Program-made: the position numbers and the translations under genes
Origin: Clostridium paridis
GTDB taxonomy: Bacteria > Bacillota > Clostridia > Clostridiales > Clostridiaceae
Assembly (NCBI RefSeq): GCF_016765615.1
Contig: NZ_JAESWA010000001.1
Coordinates: 1 to 64,000 of the forward strand
DNA length: 64,000 bases
Reading direction: 5' to 3'
The notes under the pieces: generated by a model
Databases searched by the model: none
Told to the model about the DNA's origin: nothing
Seen by the model: the letters and a program-made list of their open reading frames with translations, nothing else
Part shown: one piece after another, positions 44,250 through 53,035 of the stretch
How positions within the stretch are numbered: the stretch's first letter is position 1
How the letters are laid out: the number at the start of each line of letters is the position of its first letter

Positions 44250-44284
44250 AAAATTTGTCAGAAAGAAAAAAGTTTAAAACGTAT
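44250..44284 (+). promoter_or_regulatory. Putative sigma-dependent autoregulatory promoter, module B
   Basis: AAAATTTGTC (44250-44259), 19 nt, ACGTAT (44279-44284), 23 nt before the sigma gene. Same motif and spacing as 23176-23210 upstream of module A; the intervening sequence is different, so the match is not simply a recent duplication. Confidence 0.6.
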
Positions 44285-44307
44285 TAATGGTATAGGAGGT
44301 GGAAATC

Positions 44308-44853
44308 ATGGAAGATATTGAAATAGTGAGAGGAATTATGTGCGGTGACCCAGAGTCTATTAAAGAGTTAAATAATAGATATGGAAAAATACTATTTGGA
44401 GTTTTAAATAAGGTATTACATGAATCATATGAAAGAAATGAAATAGAGGAATGCTTTAATGACTTATTAATGACCATATGGAATAAGATAGTTTTCTATA
44501 GAGAAGATAAGGGAAGTTTACTAAACTTTCTTGTGGCAATTGCAAAATATAAAGCAATAGATTATAAAAGAAAGCTTGTTAAGCAGAATAGTCAGTTAGA
44601 GCTAAAAGAGGAATTTTTACTTGAGCAAGAGTATCAAGAAGATGGATTTAATTATGATAGTGATGAAGGATTTTATAACTTAATTAAAAACTTAAATGAA
44701 GAAGAAAAGCAAATATTTATAAAAAGATATTTATTTGAAGAGTCAATAGAAAAGATTGCAAAAGATATAGGGAAATCAAATGATTATATTTATCAAAAGT
44801 TATCAAGAGGAAGGAAAAAGATAAAATTAGAAATGGAGGTGCAACCATGTTAG
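44308..44853 (+). CDS. Sigma-70-family (ECF-like) sigma factor, module B
   Basis: 181 residues from ATG 44308 (AGGAGGTG upstream; GTG 44299 lies within that site). Same plan as the 24019 product: region 2 IEECFNDLLMTIWNKIVFYREDKGS...LVAIAKYKAIDYKRK, region 4 LNEEEKQIFIKRYLFEESIEKIAKDIGKSNDYIYQKLSRGRKKIK. The two are clear paralogues (IEECFND, TIWN, IAKYKA.DYKRK are identical). Here the sigma gene comes first and overlaps the membrane-partner gene by 7 nt. Divergent from the ABC exporter leader. Confidence 0.85.
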   Translation: MEDIEIVRGIMCGDPESIKELNNRYGKILFGVLNKVLHESYERNEIEECFNDLLMTIWNKIVFYREDKGSLLNFLVAIAKYKAIDYKRKLVKQNSQLELKEEFLLEQEYQEDGFNYDSDEGFYNLIKNLNEEEKQIFIKRYLFEESIEKIAKDIGKSNDYIYQKLSRGRKKIKLEMEVQPC

Positions 44854-45599
44854 AGGATAAGATAGTAAGTGAATTAAATGGAATGAGTTTTAATATAGAT
44901 GAATTAAAAGAATATGAAGCTTGGGGAACAATAAGTGATGTAGAGTTAAATAAAATATCTTACGATCTTCAAACAAACTATTCTAGAGAAAAAGTTAAAG
45001 ATATAGGACAATTTGTAAGTGAACTTTTACTCGAAGGTGAATATATAGAGAAGACAGTAAAAGCTACAGATCCTCCGATGTTAGAAGCAATGATGACATT
45101 TGGAGCAATTATGCCTATAGCATTTATAGGTGGTGGAGATATAAAATATAGCCACATAAATTTCTTCACCAATAGAAGAATTATTATTGTTGGTTATAAT
45201 ATTACATCCAATAGGTATATCACTTATATATATGACAAAGAAGAAATTGTAGCTATAAGAATGGATAAGAGTATACCCCTTTATAGAAAGGATAAGAAAA
45301 AAAGTAAATATGCAAGATGGGAGCTTATTAATTCTATAGTACCAATCATGACAACTTCTATGTTATTTCTTTATCCATATTATTTATTTAAAAATGCTAT
45401 TGGATTTGATAATGAAATAGTAAATGGTATTGTAGCGTTAGTAGCTATATTTTTAGGATATCATATAGGTAGATATGTGAGACCAAGAGGGGAAAGTGAG
45501 GTTATAATTGAGATGAAAGATGGGAAAAAGTTTGATTTCTTTATTAGAAATTATAACTATAGAGAGATTAAGAATTACTTGAAGTATATGAATAAATAA
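44847..45599 (+). CDS. Membrane partner of sigma factor, module B (uncharacterised)
   Basis: 250 residues, paralogue of the 23244 product. Shared features in order: ELKEYEAWGTISDVELNKIS near 19-38, LLLEGEYIEKTVKATDPPMLE near 59-80, INFFTNRRIIIVG near 101-113, two membrane spans (about 160-180 and 189-208), and the C-terminal EVIIEMKDGKKFDFFIRNYNYREI. Both termini would be cytosolic. By its constant link to a sigma gene it is the best candidate for the regulator of that sigma. No zinc-binding anti-sigma motif or known sensor domain. A shared terminator with prfC follows. Confidence 0.75.
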   Translation: MLEDKIVSELNGMSFNIDELKEYEAWGTISDVELNKISYDLQTNYSREKVKDIGQFVSELLLEGEYIEKTVKATDPPMLEAMMTFGAIMPIAFIGGGDIKYSHINFFTNRRIIIVGYNITSNRYITYIYDKEEIVAIRMDKSIPLYRKDKKKSKYARWELINSIVPIMTTSMLFLYPYYLFKNAIGFDNEIVNGIVALVAIFLGYHIGRYVRPRGESEVIIEMKDGKKFDFFIRNYNYREIKNYLKYMNK

Positions 45600-45608
45600 T
45601 TAATGTAA

Positions 45609-45638
45609 AACCCCGCTAGAAAAATATCTAGTGGGGTT
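45609..45638. terminator. Bidirectional terminator between sigma module B and prfC
   Basis: AACCCCGCTAGA (45609-45620) pairs with TCTAGTGGGGTT (45627-45638), with A and T tracts on either side. Confidence 0.88.
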
Positions 45639-45644
45639 AAATTA

Positions 45645-47237
45645 TTAATCTTCACTTTTACCTACATCAGAAAGTACTAAGCCTTTATTATGATCTAATG
45701 CCCAAGAAATACCCCAGTCATTTTGGAATATCAATAGGTTTCTATCTTTTAAGTCCTTAACTTTCTTTGTATCTGATGTTAAATTTAATGAATCAATATC
45801 GATAGTAGTATTTTCAATCCATCTAACGTATCTATAAGAAAGTCTATCCATCTTAATATCAACGTTATACTCACTCTTAAGTCTATATTCTAATACTTCA
45901 AATTGAAGTACACCAACAACACCAACTATTATTTCTTCCATTCCTACATGGATCTCTTTAAATACTTGTATTGCACCTTCTTGAGCAATTTGAGTAACAC
46001 CTTTAATAAATTGTTTTCTCTTCATAGTATCTACAGGTCTAACTCTTGCAAAGTGTTCTGGAGCAAAGGTTGGAATTCCTTCAAATTTAAACTTCTTACC
46101 ACTACATAAGGTATCTCCAATAGAGAAAATACCTGGATCAAAAACTCCAATTATATCACCAGCATAAGCTTCTTCAATAATTTCTCTATCTTGAGCTAAG
46201 AATTGTTGAGGCTGAGATAATTTTATCTTCTTTCCACCTTGAATATGATGAACCTCAAGTCCTTTATCGAATTTACCAGAACAAATTCTCATAAAAGCAA
46301 TTCTATCTCTATGAGATTTATTCATATTTGCTTGTATCTTAAATACAAAAGCTGAAAAATCCTTGTTAAATGGATCAATTTCTCCCATTGAAGAATTTCT
46401 AGGTAATGGAGATGTAGTAAGTTCTAAAAAGTGTTGTAAAAATATTTCTACACCAAAGTTTGTTAGTGCAGAACCAAAGAATACAGGTGATAATTCTCCA
46501 GCTATAACTTTTTCTAGATCAAATTCGTCTCCAGCAACATCTAATAACTCAATGTCTTCTTTAAGTTTATCATGAAGTGGTGCTCCTAAAAGGTCTCTAA
46601 ATGCAGGGTCTTCAATGTTTCCTTCAAGCATTTCAACTTCTGTTTGACCGTGATTACCACCATTAAATACTGCAATAGCTTCTTTATCTCTTTCATAAAC
46701 ACCCTTAAAGTCCTTACCTGAACCTATAGGCCAGTTAAGTGGATATGATTTAATTCCAAGTTCATTTTCAATATCCTCTAATAATTGGAATGGATCTTGA
46801 GCTTCTCTGTCCATCTTATTTATGAAAGTAAATATTGGAATTCCTCTTAATGAACATACATGAAATAATTTTTTTGTTTGTTCCTCTACACCTTTAGCGG
46901 CATCAATTACCATTACAGCAGAATCTGCAGCCATAAGTGTTCTATATGTATCTTCAGAGAAGTCCTGGTGTCCAGGGGTATCTAATATATTTATACAGTA
47001 ACCTTGGTAATTAAATTGCATAACTGAGGAAGTAACAGAGATTCCTCTTTGCTGTTCTATTTCCATCCAGTCAGAAACTGCATGCTTTGAAGCTTTTCTT
47101 GCTTTAACTGATCCAGCAAGTCTTATAGCTCCACCGTATAAAAGTAATTTTTCAGTTAGGGTAGTCTTACCAGCATCTGGGTGAGAAATGATAGCAAAGG
47201 TTCTTCTTTTCTCAATTTCTCTAATAAAATCTGCCAC
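45645..47237 (-). CDS. prfC: Peptide chain release factor 3
   Basis: 530 residues from GTG 47237 (AAGGAGGAACTC upstream). GTPase of the RF3 family that recycles RF1/RF2 after termination. G1 SHPDAGKTTLTEKLL near 18-32, switch II DTPGHQDFSEDTYR near 85-98, G4 NKMDREAQDP near 139-148, and the G5 region; then domains II and III with EVLEYRLKSEYNVDIKMDRL near the C-terminus. Full length for RF3. Single gene; the 272-nt region upstream (47238-47509) shows only AT-rich sequence and no clear promoter. Confidence 0.95.
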   Translation of the reverse strand: MADFIREIEKRRTFAIISHPDAGKTTLTEKLLLYGGAIRLAGSVKARKASKHAVSDWMEIEQQRGISVTSSVMQFNYQGYCINILDTPGHQDFSEDTYRTLMAADSAVMVIDAAKGVEEQTKKLFHVCSLRGIPIFTFINKMDREAQDPFQLLEDIENELGIKSYPLNWPIGSGKDFKGVYERDKEAIAVFNGGNHGQTEVEMLEGNIEDPAFRDLLGAPLHDKLKEDIELLDVAGDEFDLEKVIAGELSPVFFGSALTNFGVEIFLQHFLELTTSPLPRNSSMGEIDPFNKDFSAFVFKIQANMNKSHRDRIAFMRICSGKFDKGLEVHHIQGGKKIKLSQPQQFLAQDREIIEEAYAGDIIGVFDPGIFSIGDTLCSGKKFKFEGIPTFAPEHFARVRPVDTMKRKQFIKGVTQIAQEGAIQVFKEIHVGMEEIIVGVVGVLQFEVLEYRLKSEYNVDIKMDRLSYRYVRWIENTTIDIDSLNLTSDTKKVKDLKDRNLLIFQNDWGISWALDHNKGLVLSDVGKSED

Positions 47238-47509
47238 CTTGAGTTCCTCCTTAAGTGAATATATTAATCAAATAGAATTACTATCTTTAAAACAAACTAC
47301 ATTATATCAATTGAAGCGAGAAAATTCAACTAAAAATAGAGGAACAAAAGTATAGAGATTGAAGAAATAACAGTGAATTTGATTTTGAACGAAATTCAAA
47401 TATATGTTTATTTTCATTTTTAGAAATTTGCACTGCTATAAATAGAAGTATTATTATATAAGTAATAATAAAATATAGACATTCATTATGTCGAATTAGA
47501 TTTGGGGGA

Positions 47510-48334
47510 ATGAATAAAGTGTATAAGTTAGTATCTATTGATATAGATGGTACATTACTTGGAAGTAATAGACTAGTATCAGAAAAAACAAAGGAAGCAA
47601 TCAAAAGAGCTACAGAGCTAGGAGTGAAAATTGTTATAACATCAGGAAGACCAATTAATAGAGTTATTGATTTAGTCAAAGAACTTGGATTAGACAAAGA
47701 TGAAGAATATGTTATAGCCAATAATGGGTCTACAGTGCATAATACTAAGGATTTATCTATTATATATGAAAGACACTTAAGAGGAAAGGATCTTAAAAGA
47801 GTATATAAAGTATTCAAAAGAGATGGACTAGCTTTTGAAGCTCATATGGATAGAGGTTCATTAGTAGAAAAAGATATTGTAAATGTATTACCAAACAACT
47901 GGAGATTGTCTTCATCAGATACAAAGATAATTGATTTGAATAAAGAGTTAGATGATGAAGAGAAAGTTATTAAGTTTTTAATCATATCAAAAGTTGATGT
48001 GCTAGAAGATATATATGAGGACATAAACAAAAAATTTAGTAATGAATATAGTATTGTCAGAAGTTTTGATCACTTATGTGAGTTTATGTATAAGGGATGT
48101 AACAAAGCAACAGGGTTAATGGAGCTTGGAAAACATTTAGGGATAAAACAAGATGAAATAATGTCCATTGGTGATGAACTTAATGACTTTGAGATGATAG
48201 AATATGCAGGACTGGGAGTAGCAATGGGAAATGCTAGAGATGAAATTAAAAATATTGCAAACTATATAACAAAGAGCAATGATGAAGATGGCGTAGCTTA
48301 TGCACTAGAAAAGTTTATAATTAATGCAAAATAA
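47510..48334 (+). CDS. Cof-type HAD phosphatase
   Basis: 274 residues. Motif I DIDGTLLGSN near 9-18, motif II TSGRP, cap domain, the CNKATGLMELGKHLGI lysine region (motif III) and GDELNDFEMIEYAGLGVAMGNA as motif IV. Very similar to the next gene and to the one at 60711, so these are paralogues. Substrate unknown, probably a sugar phosphate or cofactor phosphate. First of three same-strand genes ending with cobD; 30 nt before the next. Confidence 0.88.
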   Translation: MNKVYKLVSIDIDGTLLGSNRLVSEKTKEAIKRATELGVKIVITSGRPINRVIDLVKELGLDKDEEYVIANNGSTVHNTKDLSIIYERHLRGKDLKRVYKVFKRDGLAFEAHMDRGSLVEKDIVNVLPNNWRLSSSDTKIIDLNKELDDEEKVIKFLIISKVDVLEDIYEDINKKFSNEYSIVRSFDHLCEFMYKGCNKATGLMELGKHLGIKQDEIMSIGDELNDFEMIEYAGLGVAMGNARDEIKNIANYITKSNDEDGVAYALEKFIINAK

Positions 48335-48364
48335 CTAAAGACATTTATTATAGGAGGGTTATTC

Positions 48365-49192
48365 ATGTACAAACTTATTGCTATTGATATGGATGGAACT
48401 TTGTTAAAAGATGATAAGAGCATATCTGAGATAACAAAGAAGAGCTTAAAAAGAGCCCAAGAATTAGGGGTAAAGATAGTGCTTACTTCAGGAAGACCAA
48501 TTCAAGGTATAAAAAATTATTTAGATGAATTAGAGCTTACAGGAGAAGAAGATTATGTTATTGGCTTAAATGGTGCTTTAATTTGTAAAACAAGTGATTA
48601 TTCAGTTATAAGCAGTAATGCCACATTAACAGGAAAAGATCTAAAATATATTTACAATAAAGTAAAAGGCCTTAACACATATATACATGCATTTACTAAT
48701 AATGGTGACTTAGTTAATAAAATAAGCAAGTTTTCTGATAATGAAGAGAAGAGATTAAATTTAAAGATTAATCAAGTAGATTTTATTAAAGATGTATTAG
48801 ATAATGATGAAATACTTAAAGTGGTTTTAGAAGAAGAGAAGGATGTATTAGATAGAATTACACCAAAAGTTCCTAAGGAATTATTTGAAGAGTATAATGT
48901 TATTAGAAGCGTTGACTTTATGTTGGAATTTATGAATAGAGGGTGCAATAAGGCTTCGGGATTGGAGAAACTAGGTGAATATCTAGGAATTTCTAAAGAG
49001 GAAGTAATCGCAATTGGAGATGCAGATAATGATGTTGAAATGATTGAATATGCAGGACTAGGTGTTGCGATGGGAAATGCTAAGGAAGAAATTAAAAATA
49101 TTGCAGATTTTATAACCAAGAGTAATGAAGAAGATGGAGTAGCATTTGTAATAGATAAATTCATAGTAAGTTCTGCTAAAGGAGAGAAGTAA
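48365..49192 (+). CDS. Cof-type HAD phosphatase
   Basis: 275 residues with AGGAGGG before the ATG. Motif I DMDGTLLKDD, motif II TSGRPIQG, motif III CNKASGLEKLGEYLGI, motif IV GDADNDVEMIEYAGLGVAMGNA. Closest in this window to the 47510 and 60711 products. Its stop is one base from the cobD start, so cobD depends on this transcript. A phosphatase in cobalamin assembly is conceivable from position alone but nothing in the sequence shows that. Confidence 0.88.
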   Translation: MYKLIAIDMDGTLLKDDKSISEITKKSLKRAQELGVKIVLTSGRPIQGIKNYLDELELTGEEDYVIGLNGALICKTSDYSVISSNATLTGKDLKYIYNKVKGLNTYIHAFTNNGDLVNKISKFSDNEEKRLNLKINQVDFIKDVLDNDEILKVVLEEEKDVLDRITPKVPKELFEEYNVIRSVDFMLEFMNRGCNKASGLEKLGEYLGISKEEVIAIGDADNDVEMIEYAGLGVAMGNAKEEIKNIADFITKSNEEDGVAFVIDKFIVSSAKGEK

Positions 49193-49193
49193 T

Positions 49194-50267
49194 TTGAAGG
49201 ATGAAAGATGGAAGCATGGTGGAGATATATATACTAATGGTGTATTTAAGGGAAAAGACCTTGTAGATTTTAGTTCTAATATAAATCCGTTAGGTGTTTC
49301 TGATTTACTTAAAGATTCTATAGAGGAATTATTTAATGAGGTAGTAAGATATCCTGATTATCAGTATAGAGAATTAAAGGCAAGTATTAGTGAATACTTA
49401 TTAAGGTATGAGAATGTTAATGTATCTAGTGAGGAAATGATTCTAGGTAATGGTGCATCAGAGATACTAGACTTATCTTTAAGTAAGATAAGAAAATTAG
49501 GAATAGTTGTGCCTTCTTTTGTAGAATATGAAGATTTTGCATTAAAGTATAATGCAGAAATTGAATATATAAATTTAACCGGTGACTTTCAGTATGATTA
49601 TAGTGAAATATTAAGTTCTTTAAATAAGTTAGATGGAATAATCTTAGGAAATCCCAATAATCCAACTGGAAATATAATTGACAAAGAGAAATTTAAAGAT
49701 ATATTAGATTTTGCAGAAAAAGAGAATAAAAAAATTATAGTAGATGAGGCATTTGTAGAGTTCTCCAGGGAAGGCAGTTCATTAGTAGATAAAATAGCTA
49801 GTTATAAATGTTTAGTAATAATTAGAGCATTTACTAAGTTCTTTGGTATGCCGGGAGCTAGACTTGGATACGGAATAACTAGTGATAAGCAATTTATAGA
49901 AGAATTAAAGAAATATCAGCTTCCTTGGAATATAAATTCTTTTGCAGAAATAGCATTGGAAAAATCTTACAAAGACGAGAACTATATAAGTAAAAGTCGA
50001 GAGTGGATAGCTAATGAAATAGGTTATATGAAAAATGAATTTGCTAAGTTATCAATATTTAAAAAGGTTTATGACACAAATTGTAACTTCATTCTTTGTA
50101 AGCTAGACACAATGAAAACTAGTGAATTATATGAGATATTATTAAACAAAGGAATACTTATAAGAAATTGTTCGAATTTTAAAAAGCTTGATGATACTTA
50201 TGTAAGGTTTGCAATAAAGTCTAGAAATTTAAATAAATTACTAATAGATAATTTGAAGAATTTATAG
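49194..50267 (+). CDS. cobD: Threonine-phosphate decarboxylase CobD
   Basis: 357 residues from TTG 49194 (GGAGAG upstream). PLP aminotransferase fold (class I); the N-terminal HGGDIY and FSSNINPLG are specific to CobD. PLP contacts include the GNPNNPTG loop, DEAFVEF and the RAFTKFFGMPGARLGYG segment containing the PLP lysine. It makes (R)-1-amino-2-propanol phosphate for the cobalamin side chain. It lies upstream of, and so outside, the cobalamin riboswitch, in a unit with two HAD genes. Some such proteins are annotated as histidinol-phosphate aminotransferase; the cob operon next door favours CobD. Confidence 0.88.
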   Translation: MKDERWKHGGDIYTNGVFKGKDLVDFSSNINPLGVSDLLKDSIEELFNEVVRYPDYQYRELKASISEYLLRYENVNVSSEEMILGNGASEILDLSLSKIRKLGIVVPSFVEYEDFALKYNAEIEYINLTGDFQYDYSEILSSLNKLDGIILGNPNNPTGNIIDKEKFKDILDFAEKENKKIIVDEAFVEFSREGSSLVDKIASYKCLVIIRAFTKFFGMPGARLGYGITSDKQFIEELKKYQLPWNINSFAEIALEKSYKDENYISKSREWIANEIGYMKNEFAKLSIFKKVYDTNCNFILCKLDTMKTSELYEILLNKGILIRNCSNFKKLDDTYVRFAIKSRNLNKLLIDNLKNL

Positions 50268-50317
50268 CGCATTTACAAAGAATAGTTAGTGTGATATTAT
50301 TTATAAAACTGAATAGT

Positions 50318-50520
50318 ATATCTTATGGTGCCTAGTAAAGATAGTATTTTCAAGATTAAGAGAAGTTATTTTACTGGTTAAAAGGGAATTGGGTTAAAAG
50401 CCCAGGCAGCCCCCGCTACTGTATTGAGGATGAAACCTATATAAACCACTGAGGGAACAAACCTTGGGAAGGATAGGGAGTAGGATGAATCAAAGCCAGA
50501 AGACCTGCCTAAGATGTGAT
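50318..50520 (+). promoter_or_regulatory. Cobalamin (AdoCbl) riboswitch
   Basis: Contains the standard conserved blocks: GGTGCC near 50328-50333, GGGAA, the AGCCCAGGCAGCCCCCGC-type block (50399-50415), ACTGAGGGAA and the B12 box AGCCAGAAGACCTGCC (50494-50509). ATCTTA/TAAGAT arms close P1. It precedes the cob/btu operon and ends in a terminator at 50632, so cobalamin should switch that operon off. Confidence 0.93.
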
Positions 50521-50631
50521 AAGGTAAATTTTTCGGAGGGAGAAAGGAAACCATTAAGTGATTAGCATTATCAAAGATAAAAGGAATTACATAGATTTAT
50601 TTTATATTGCTAAAATATTAGATTAATGTTT

Positions 50632-50660
50632 CCAGTGGATATTCCGCTGGCTTTTTTATT
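50632..50660 (+). terminator. Riboswitch-controlled terminator before cobT
   Basis: CCAGTGGA (50632-50639) pairs with TCCGCTGG (50643-50650, one G-U), then CTTTTTTATT. About 25 nt before cobT. Confidence 0.85.
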
Positions 50661-50686
50661 TATTAGATATTATTGGGGGGATCAAG

Positions 50687-51727
50687 ATGCACAAGAATGC
50701 TATGATTGAAGCAAAGAAAAAGTTAGATAATTTAATTAAACCTATTGGAAGCCTTGGGGAATTAGAGAGTATAGCAATTAAATTTGCAGGAATAACAGGC
50801 AAGGTAGAAAATCAAATAAATAAAAAAGCAATTGTTATTTTTTCTAGTGATAATGGGGTATGTGAAGAAGGGGTAGCATCAGCACCTCAAAGTGTTACTG
50901 CTATGCAGACAATAAATTTTCTAAGAGGAATTACAGGCATAGGGGTTCTTGCTAGAGTTAATAATTGTGACCTTAAAGTTATAGATATTGGGATTAAGGA
51001 AGAAATTAATTATCCAGGTTTAATAATAAAAAAAATAAGAAAAGGTACATCTAACATAGCAAAGGGTGAAGCTATGACTCTTGAAGAAGCAAATGAGGCT
51101 ATTAATATTGGGATAGAAATAGCTCATGGACTAAAAAAGCAAGGGTATGATATTGTCGGAACAGGGGAAATGGGAATAGGTAACACGACTAGCTCTTCTT
51201 CAGCACTTATTGCACTAACCAATTGTGATATTGACGAAGCCGTAGGAAGAGGAGCAGGACTTAAAGACGACCAACTAACCTTAAAAAAGCAGGTTATCAA
51301 GAAAATAATAGAAGTTAATTCACCAATTAAAGAAGATCCTATGGATGTATTACATAAAGTTGGAGGCTTTGATATAGCTGGAATGGTTGGATTGTATCTT
51401 GGAGCTAAAAAGTATGATTTACCAATAGTTATAGATGGGTATATTTCGGCAGTAGCAGCATTAATTGCATATAGAATAGATCCTGAAACAAAAAATTATA
51501 TGTTCCCATCCCATATTTCAAAGGAACAGGGCTATAATATTGCAATGAATGAACTAGGATTAAATCCAATGTTAAATCTTTCAATGAGACTTGGAGAGGG
51601 ATCAGGATGCCCACTAGCAATTAATATTATAGAAAACTCATTAAAAGTTATAAATGAAATGGGAACTTTTGAGGAAGGAAATGTAGATATAAAAGATTAT
51701 AAAGACCTATGGAGGGAAGAAATATGA
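50687..51727 (+). CDS. cobT: Nicotinate-nucleotide-dimethylbenzimidazole phosphoribosyltransferase
   Basis: 346 residues with GGGGGGATC before the ATG. CobT signatures: LIKPIGSLGELE near the N-terminus, SSDNGVCEEGVASAPQSVT, GEMGIGNTTSSSS, VGRGAGL and the C-terminal LGEGSGCPLA with the catalytic Glu. It activates the lower-ligand base as its ribotide for cobalamin. First gene of the riboswitch-controlled operon; its stop overlaps cobU by 4 nt (ATGA). Confidence 0.95.
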   Translation: MHKNAMIEAKKKLDNLIKPIGSLGELESIAIKFAGITGKVENQINKKAIVIFSSDNGVCEEGVASAPQSVTAMQTINFLRGITGIGVLARVNNCDLKVIDIGIKEEINYPGLIIKKIRKGTSNIAKGEAMTLEEANEAINIGIEIAHGLKKQGYDIVGTGEMGIGNTTSSSSALIALTNCDIDEAVGRGAGLKDDQLTLKKQVIKKIIEVNSPIKEDPMDVLHKVGGFDIAGMVGLYLGAKKYDLPIVIDGYISAVAALIAYRIDPETKNYMFPSHISKEQGYNIAMNELGLNPMLNLSMRLGEGSGCPLAINIIENSLKVINEMGTFEEGNVDIKDYKDLWREEI

Positions 51728-52284
51728 TCTTAGTGACAGGTGGTGCCAGAAGTGGAAAGTCTTCTTTTGGAGAAGCGTTACTTAAGGACAAAGAAAAAGT
51801 ATTATATATTGCAACATCAATACCCTTTGATGGCGAAATGAAGAAAAGAATACAAAAACATAGAAGTAGCAGAAATCCAAATTGGGATACATTAGAAGCT
51901 TATGAGGATATAGTTACAAAAATTAAAGATGTATATGATGGAATTATCTTAGATTGCATTACTGTTATGATTACAAATCTACTCTTTATGAATATGGAAT
52001 CTTTTGAAGAGGAAGATCTAATTAAAGTTGATTATAGTAAAAAAGAAGAAGATATTTTAAAAGAAGTTTCTTTTATGATAGAAGAATTTAAAAATATTGA
52101 AGATAACTATGGGACAGAGATAGTCATTGTTACTAATGAAGTTGGAGCAGGGCTTGTTCCAGAACATAAGTTAGGAAGAGAATTTAGAGATATTGCAGGA
52201 AGAGTAAATCAATATATTGCAAAAGAAGCAGATAAGGTATTTTTAGTTATAAGCGGTATACCAGTTAAGATTAAGGGGGAATAA
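51724..52284 (+). CDS. cobU: Adenosylcobinamide kinase / guanylyltransferase
   Basis: 186 residues from ATG 51724; GGAGGG lies just upstream and the ATGA overlap with cobT supports this start over the TTG-type codon 15 nt earlier. P loop VTGGARSGKSSFGE near 4-17, RIQKHRSSRNPNW (the GMP-binding His region) and DCITVMITNLLF, then TNEVGAGLVPEHKLGREFRD. It phosphorylates adenosylcobinamide and adds GMP, the step before CobS. Full length. Confidence 0.94.
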   Translation: MILVTGGARSGKSSFGEALLKDKEKVLYIATSIPFDGEMKKRIQKHRSSRNPNWDTLEAYEDIVTKIKDVYDGIILDCITVMITNLLFMNMESFEEEDLIKVDYSKKEEDILKEVSFMIEEFKNIEDNYGTEIVIVTNEVGAGLVPEHKLGREFRDIAGRVNQYIAKEADKVFLVISGIPVKIKGE

Positions 52285-52286
52285 CC

Positions 52287-53027
52287 TTGAAAAATTTCAT
52301 ATTGATACTTCAATTTATGACTAGAATACCTATAAATATTAATTTAAAAGTTGAAAGAGAAAACTTTCAAAAAGGCGTAGCTTTTTTTCCGTTAGTAGGA
52401 CTTATTGTTGGTATTTTTGAAGCAGCTATATTTTATATAGGTAGTAGAGTATTCCCTTTTAATATTTCTATTTTTATAACCGTAATTTCTCATGTAGTTA
52501 TTACTGGTGCTATTCATATAGATGGTTTAGGTGATACCATAGATGGAATTTTTTCAGGTAGAAGTAAAGAGAAAATACTTGAGATAATGAAAGACTCAAG
52601 AGTTGGAACCTTTGGAGCATTAGGAATAATATTTTTAATAGTAGGTAAGATTATTACACTCTCTTCAATAAACCATATAGAAGTATATAAGGGCATCATT
52701 TTAGCACCTATAATTTCAAGAACTTTGATTACTCTTCTAATGTATAAAAGAAAGTATGCTAGAGAAAAAGAAGGCATGGGGGATTTGTTTATTGGAGTAT
52801 TAGAGAAAAAGAACTTTGTTATTGCATTATTGACTGGGATTACGTTGATTTCTATTATAGGAAGAATAAAAGGAGTGATTTTACTAATCATTTGCTTTTT
52901 CTTCACGATACTATTTAGAAATTACATAGAGAAAAGAATAGGCGGCGTAACAGGAGATATATTAGGTGCATCAGTAGAATTAAATGAGTTATTGGTATTT
53001 TTGATTTATAGTTGTTATTTATTTTAG
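52287..53027 (+). CDS. cobS: Adenosylcobinamide-GDP ribazoletransferase
   Basis: 246 residues from TTG 52287 (GGGGA upstream), 2 nt after cobU. Integral membrane cobalamin synthase: several spans, the FMTRIPI start, and the metal motif HIDGLGDTIDGIFSGRSKEKILEIMKDSRVG (from about 72, Asp-rich), where the lower ligand is joined to the corrin; written here in parts, HIDGLGDTIDG then KDSRVGTFG. Partners with CobT, CobU and CobC in nucleotide loop assembly. cobC begins after 8 nt. Confidence 0.92.
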   Translation: MKNFILILQFMTRIPININLKVERENFQKGVAFFPLVGLIVGIFEAAIFYIGSRVFPFNISIFITVISHVVITGAIHIDGLGDTIDGIFSGRSKEKILEIMKDSRVGTFGALGIIFLIVGKIITLSSINHIEVYKGIILAPIISRTLITLLMYKRKYAREKEGMGDLFIGVLEKKNFVIALLTGITLISIIGRIKGVILLIICFFFTILFRNYIEKRIGGVTGDILGASVELNELLVFLIYSCYLF

Positions 53028-53035
53028 GAGAAATA

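Noticed and set aside
47326-47817. Minus-strand frame upstream of and overlapping a HAD gene
   Set aside because: Overlaps the start of a clear Cof-type HAD gene; no initiation signals.
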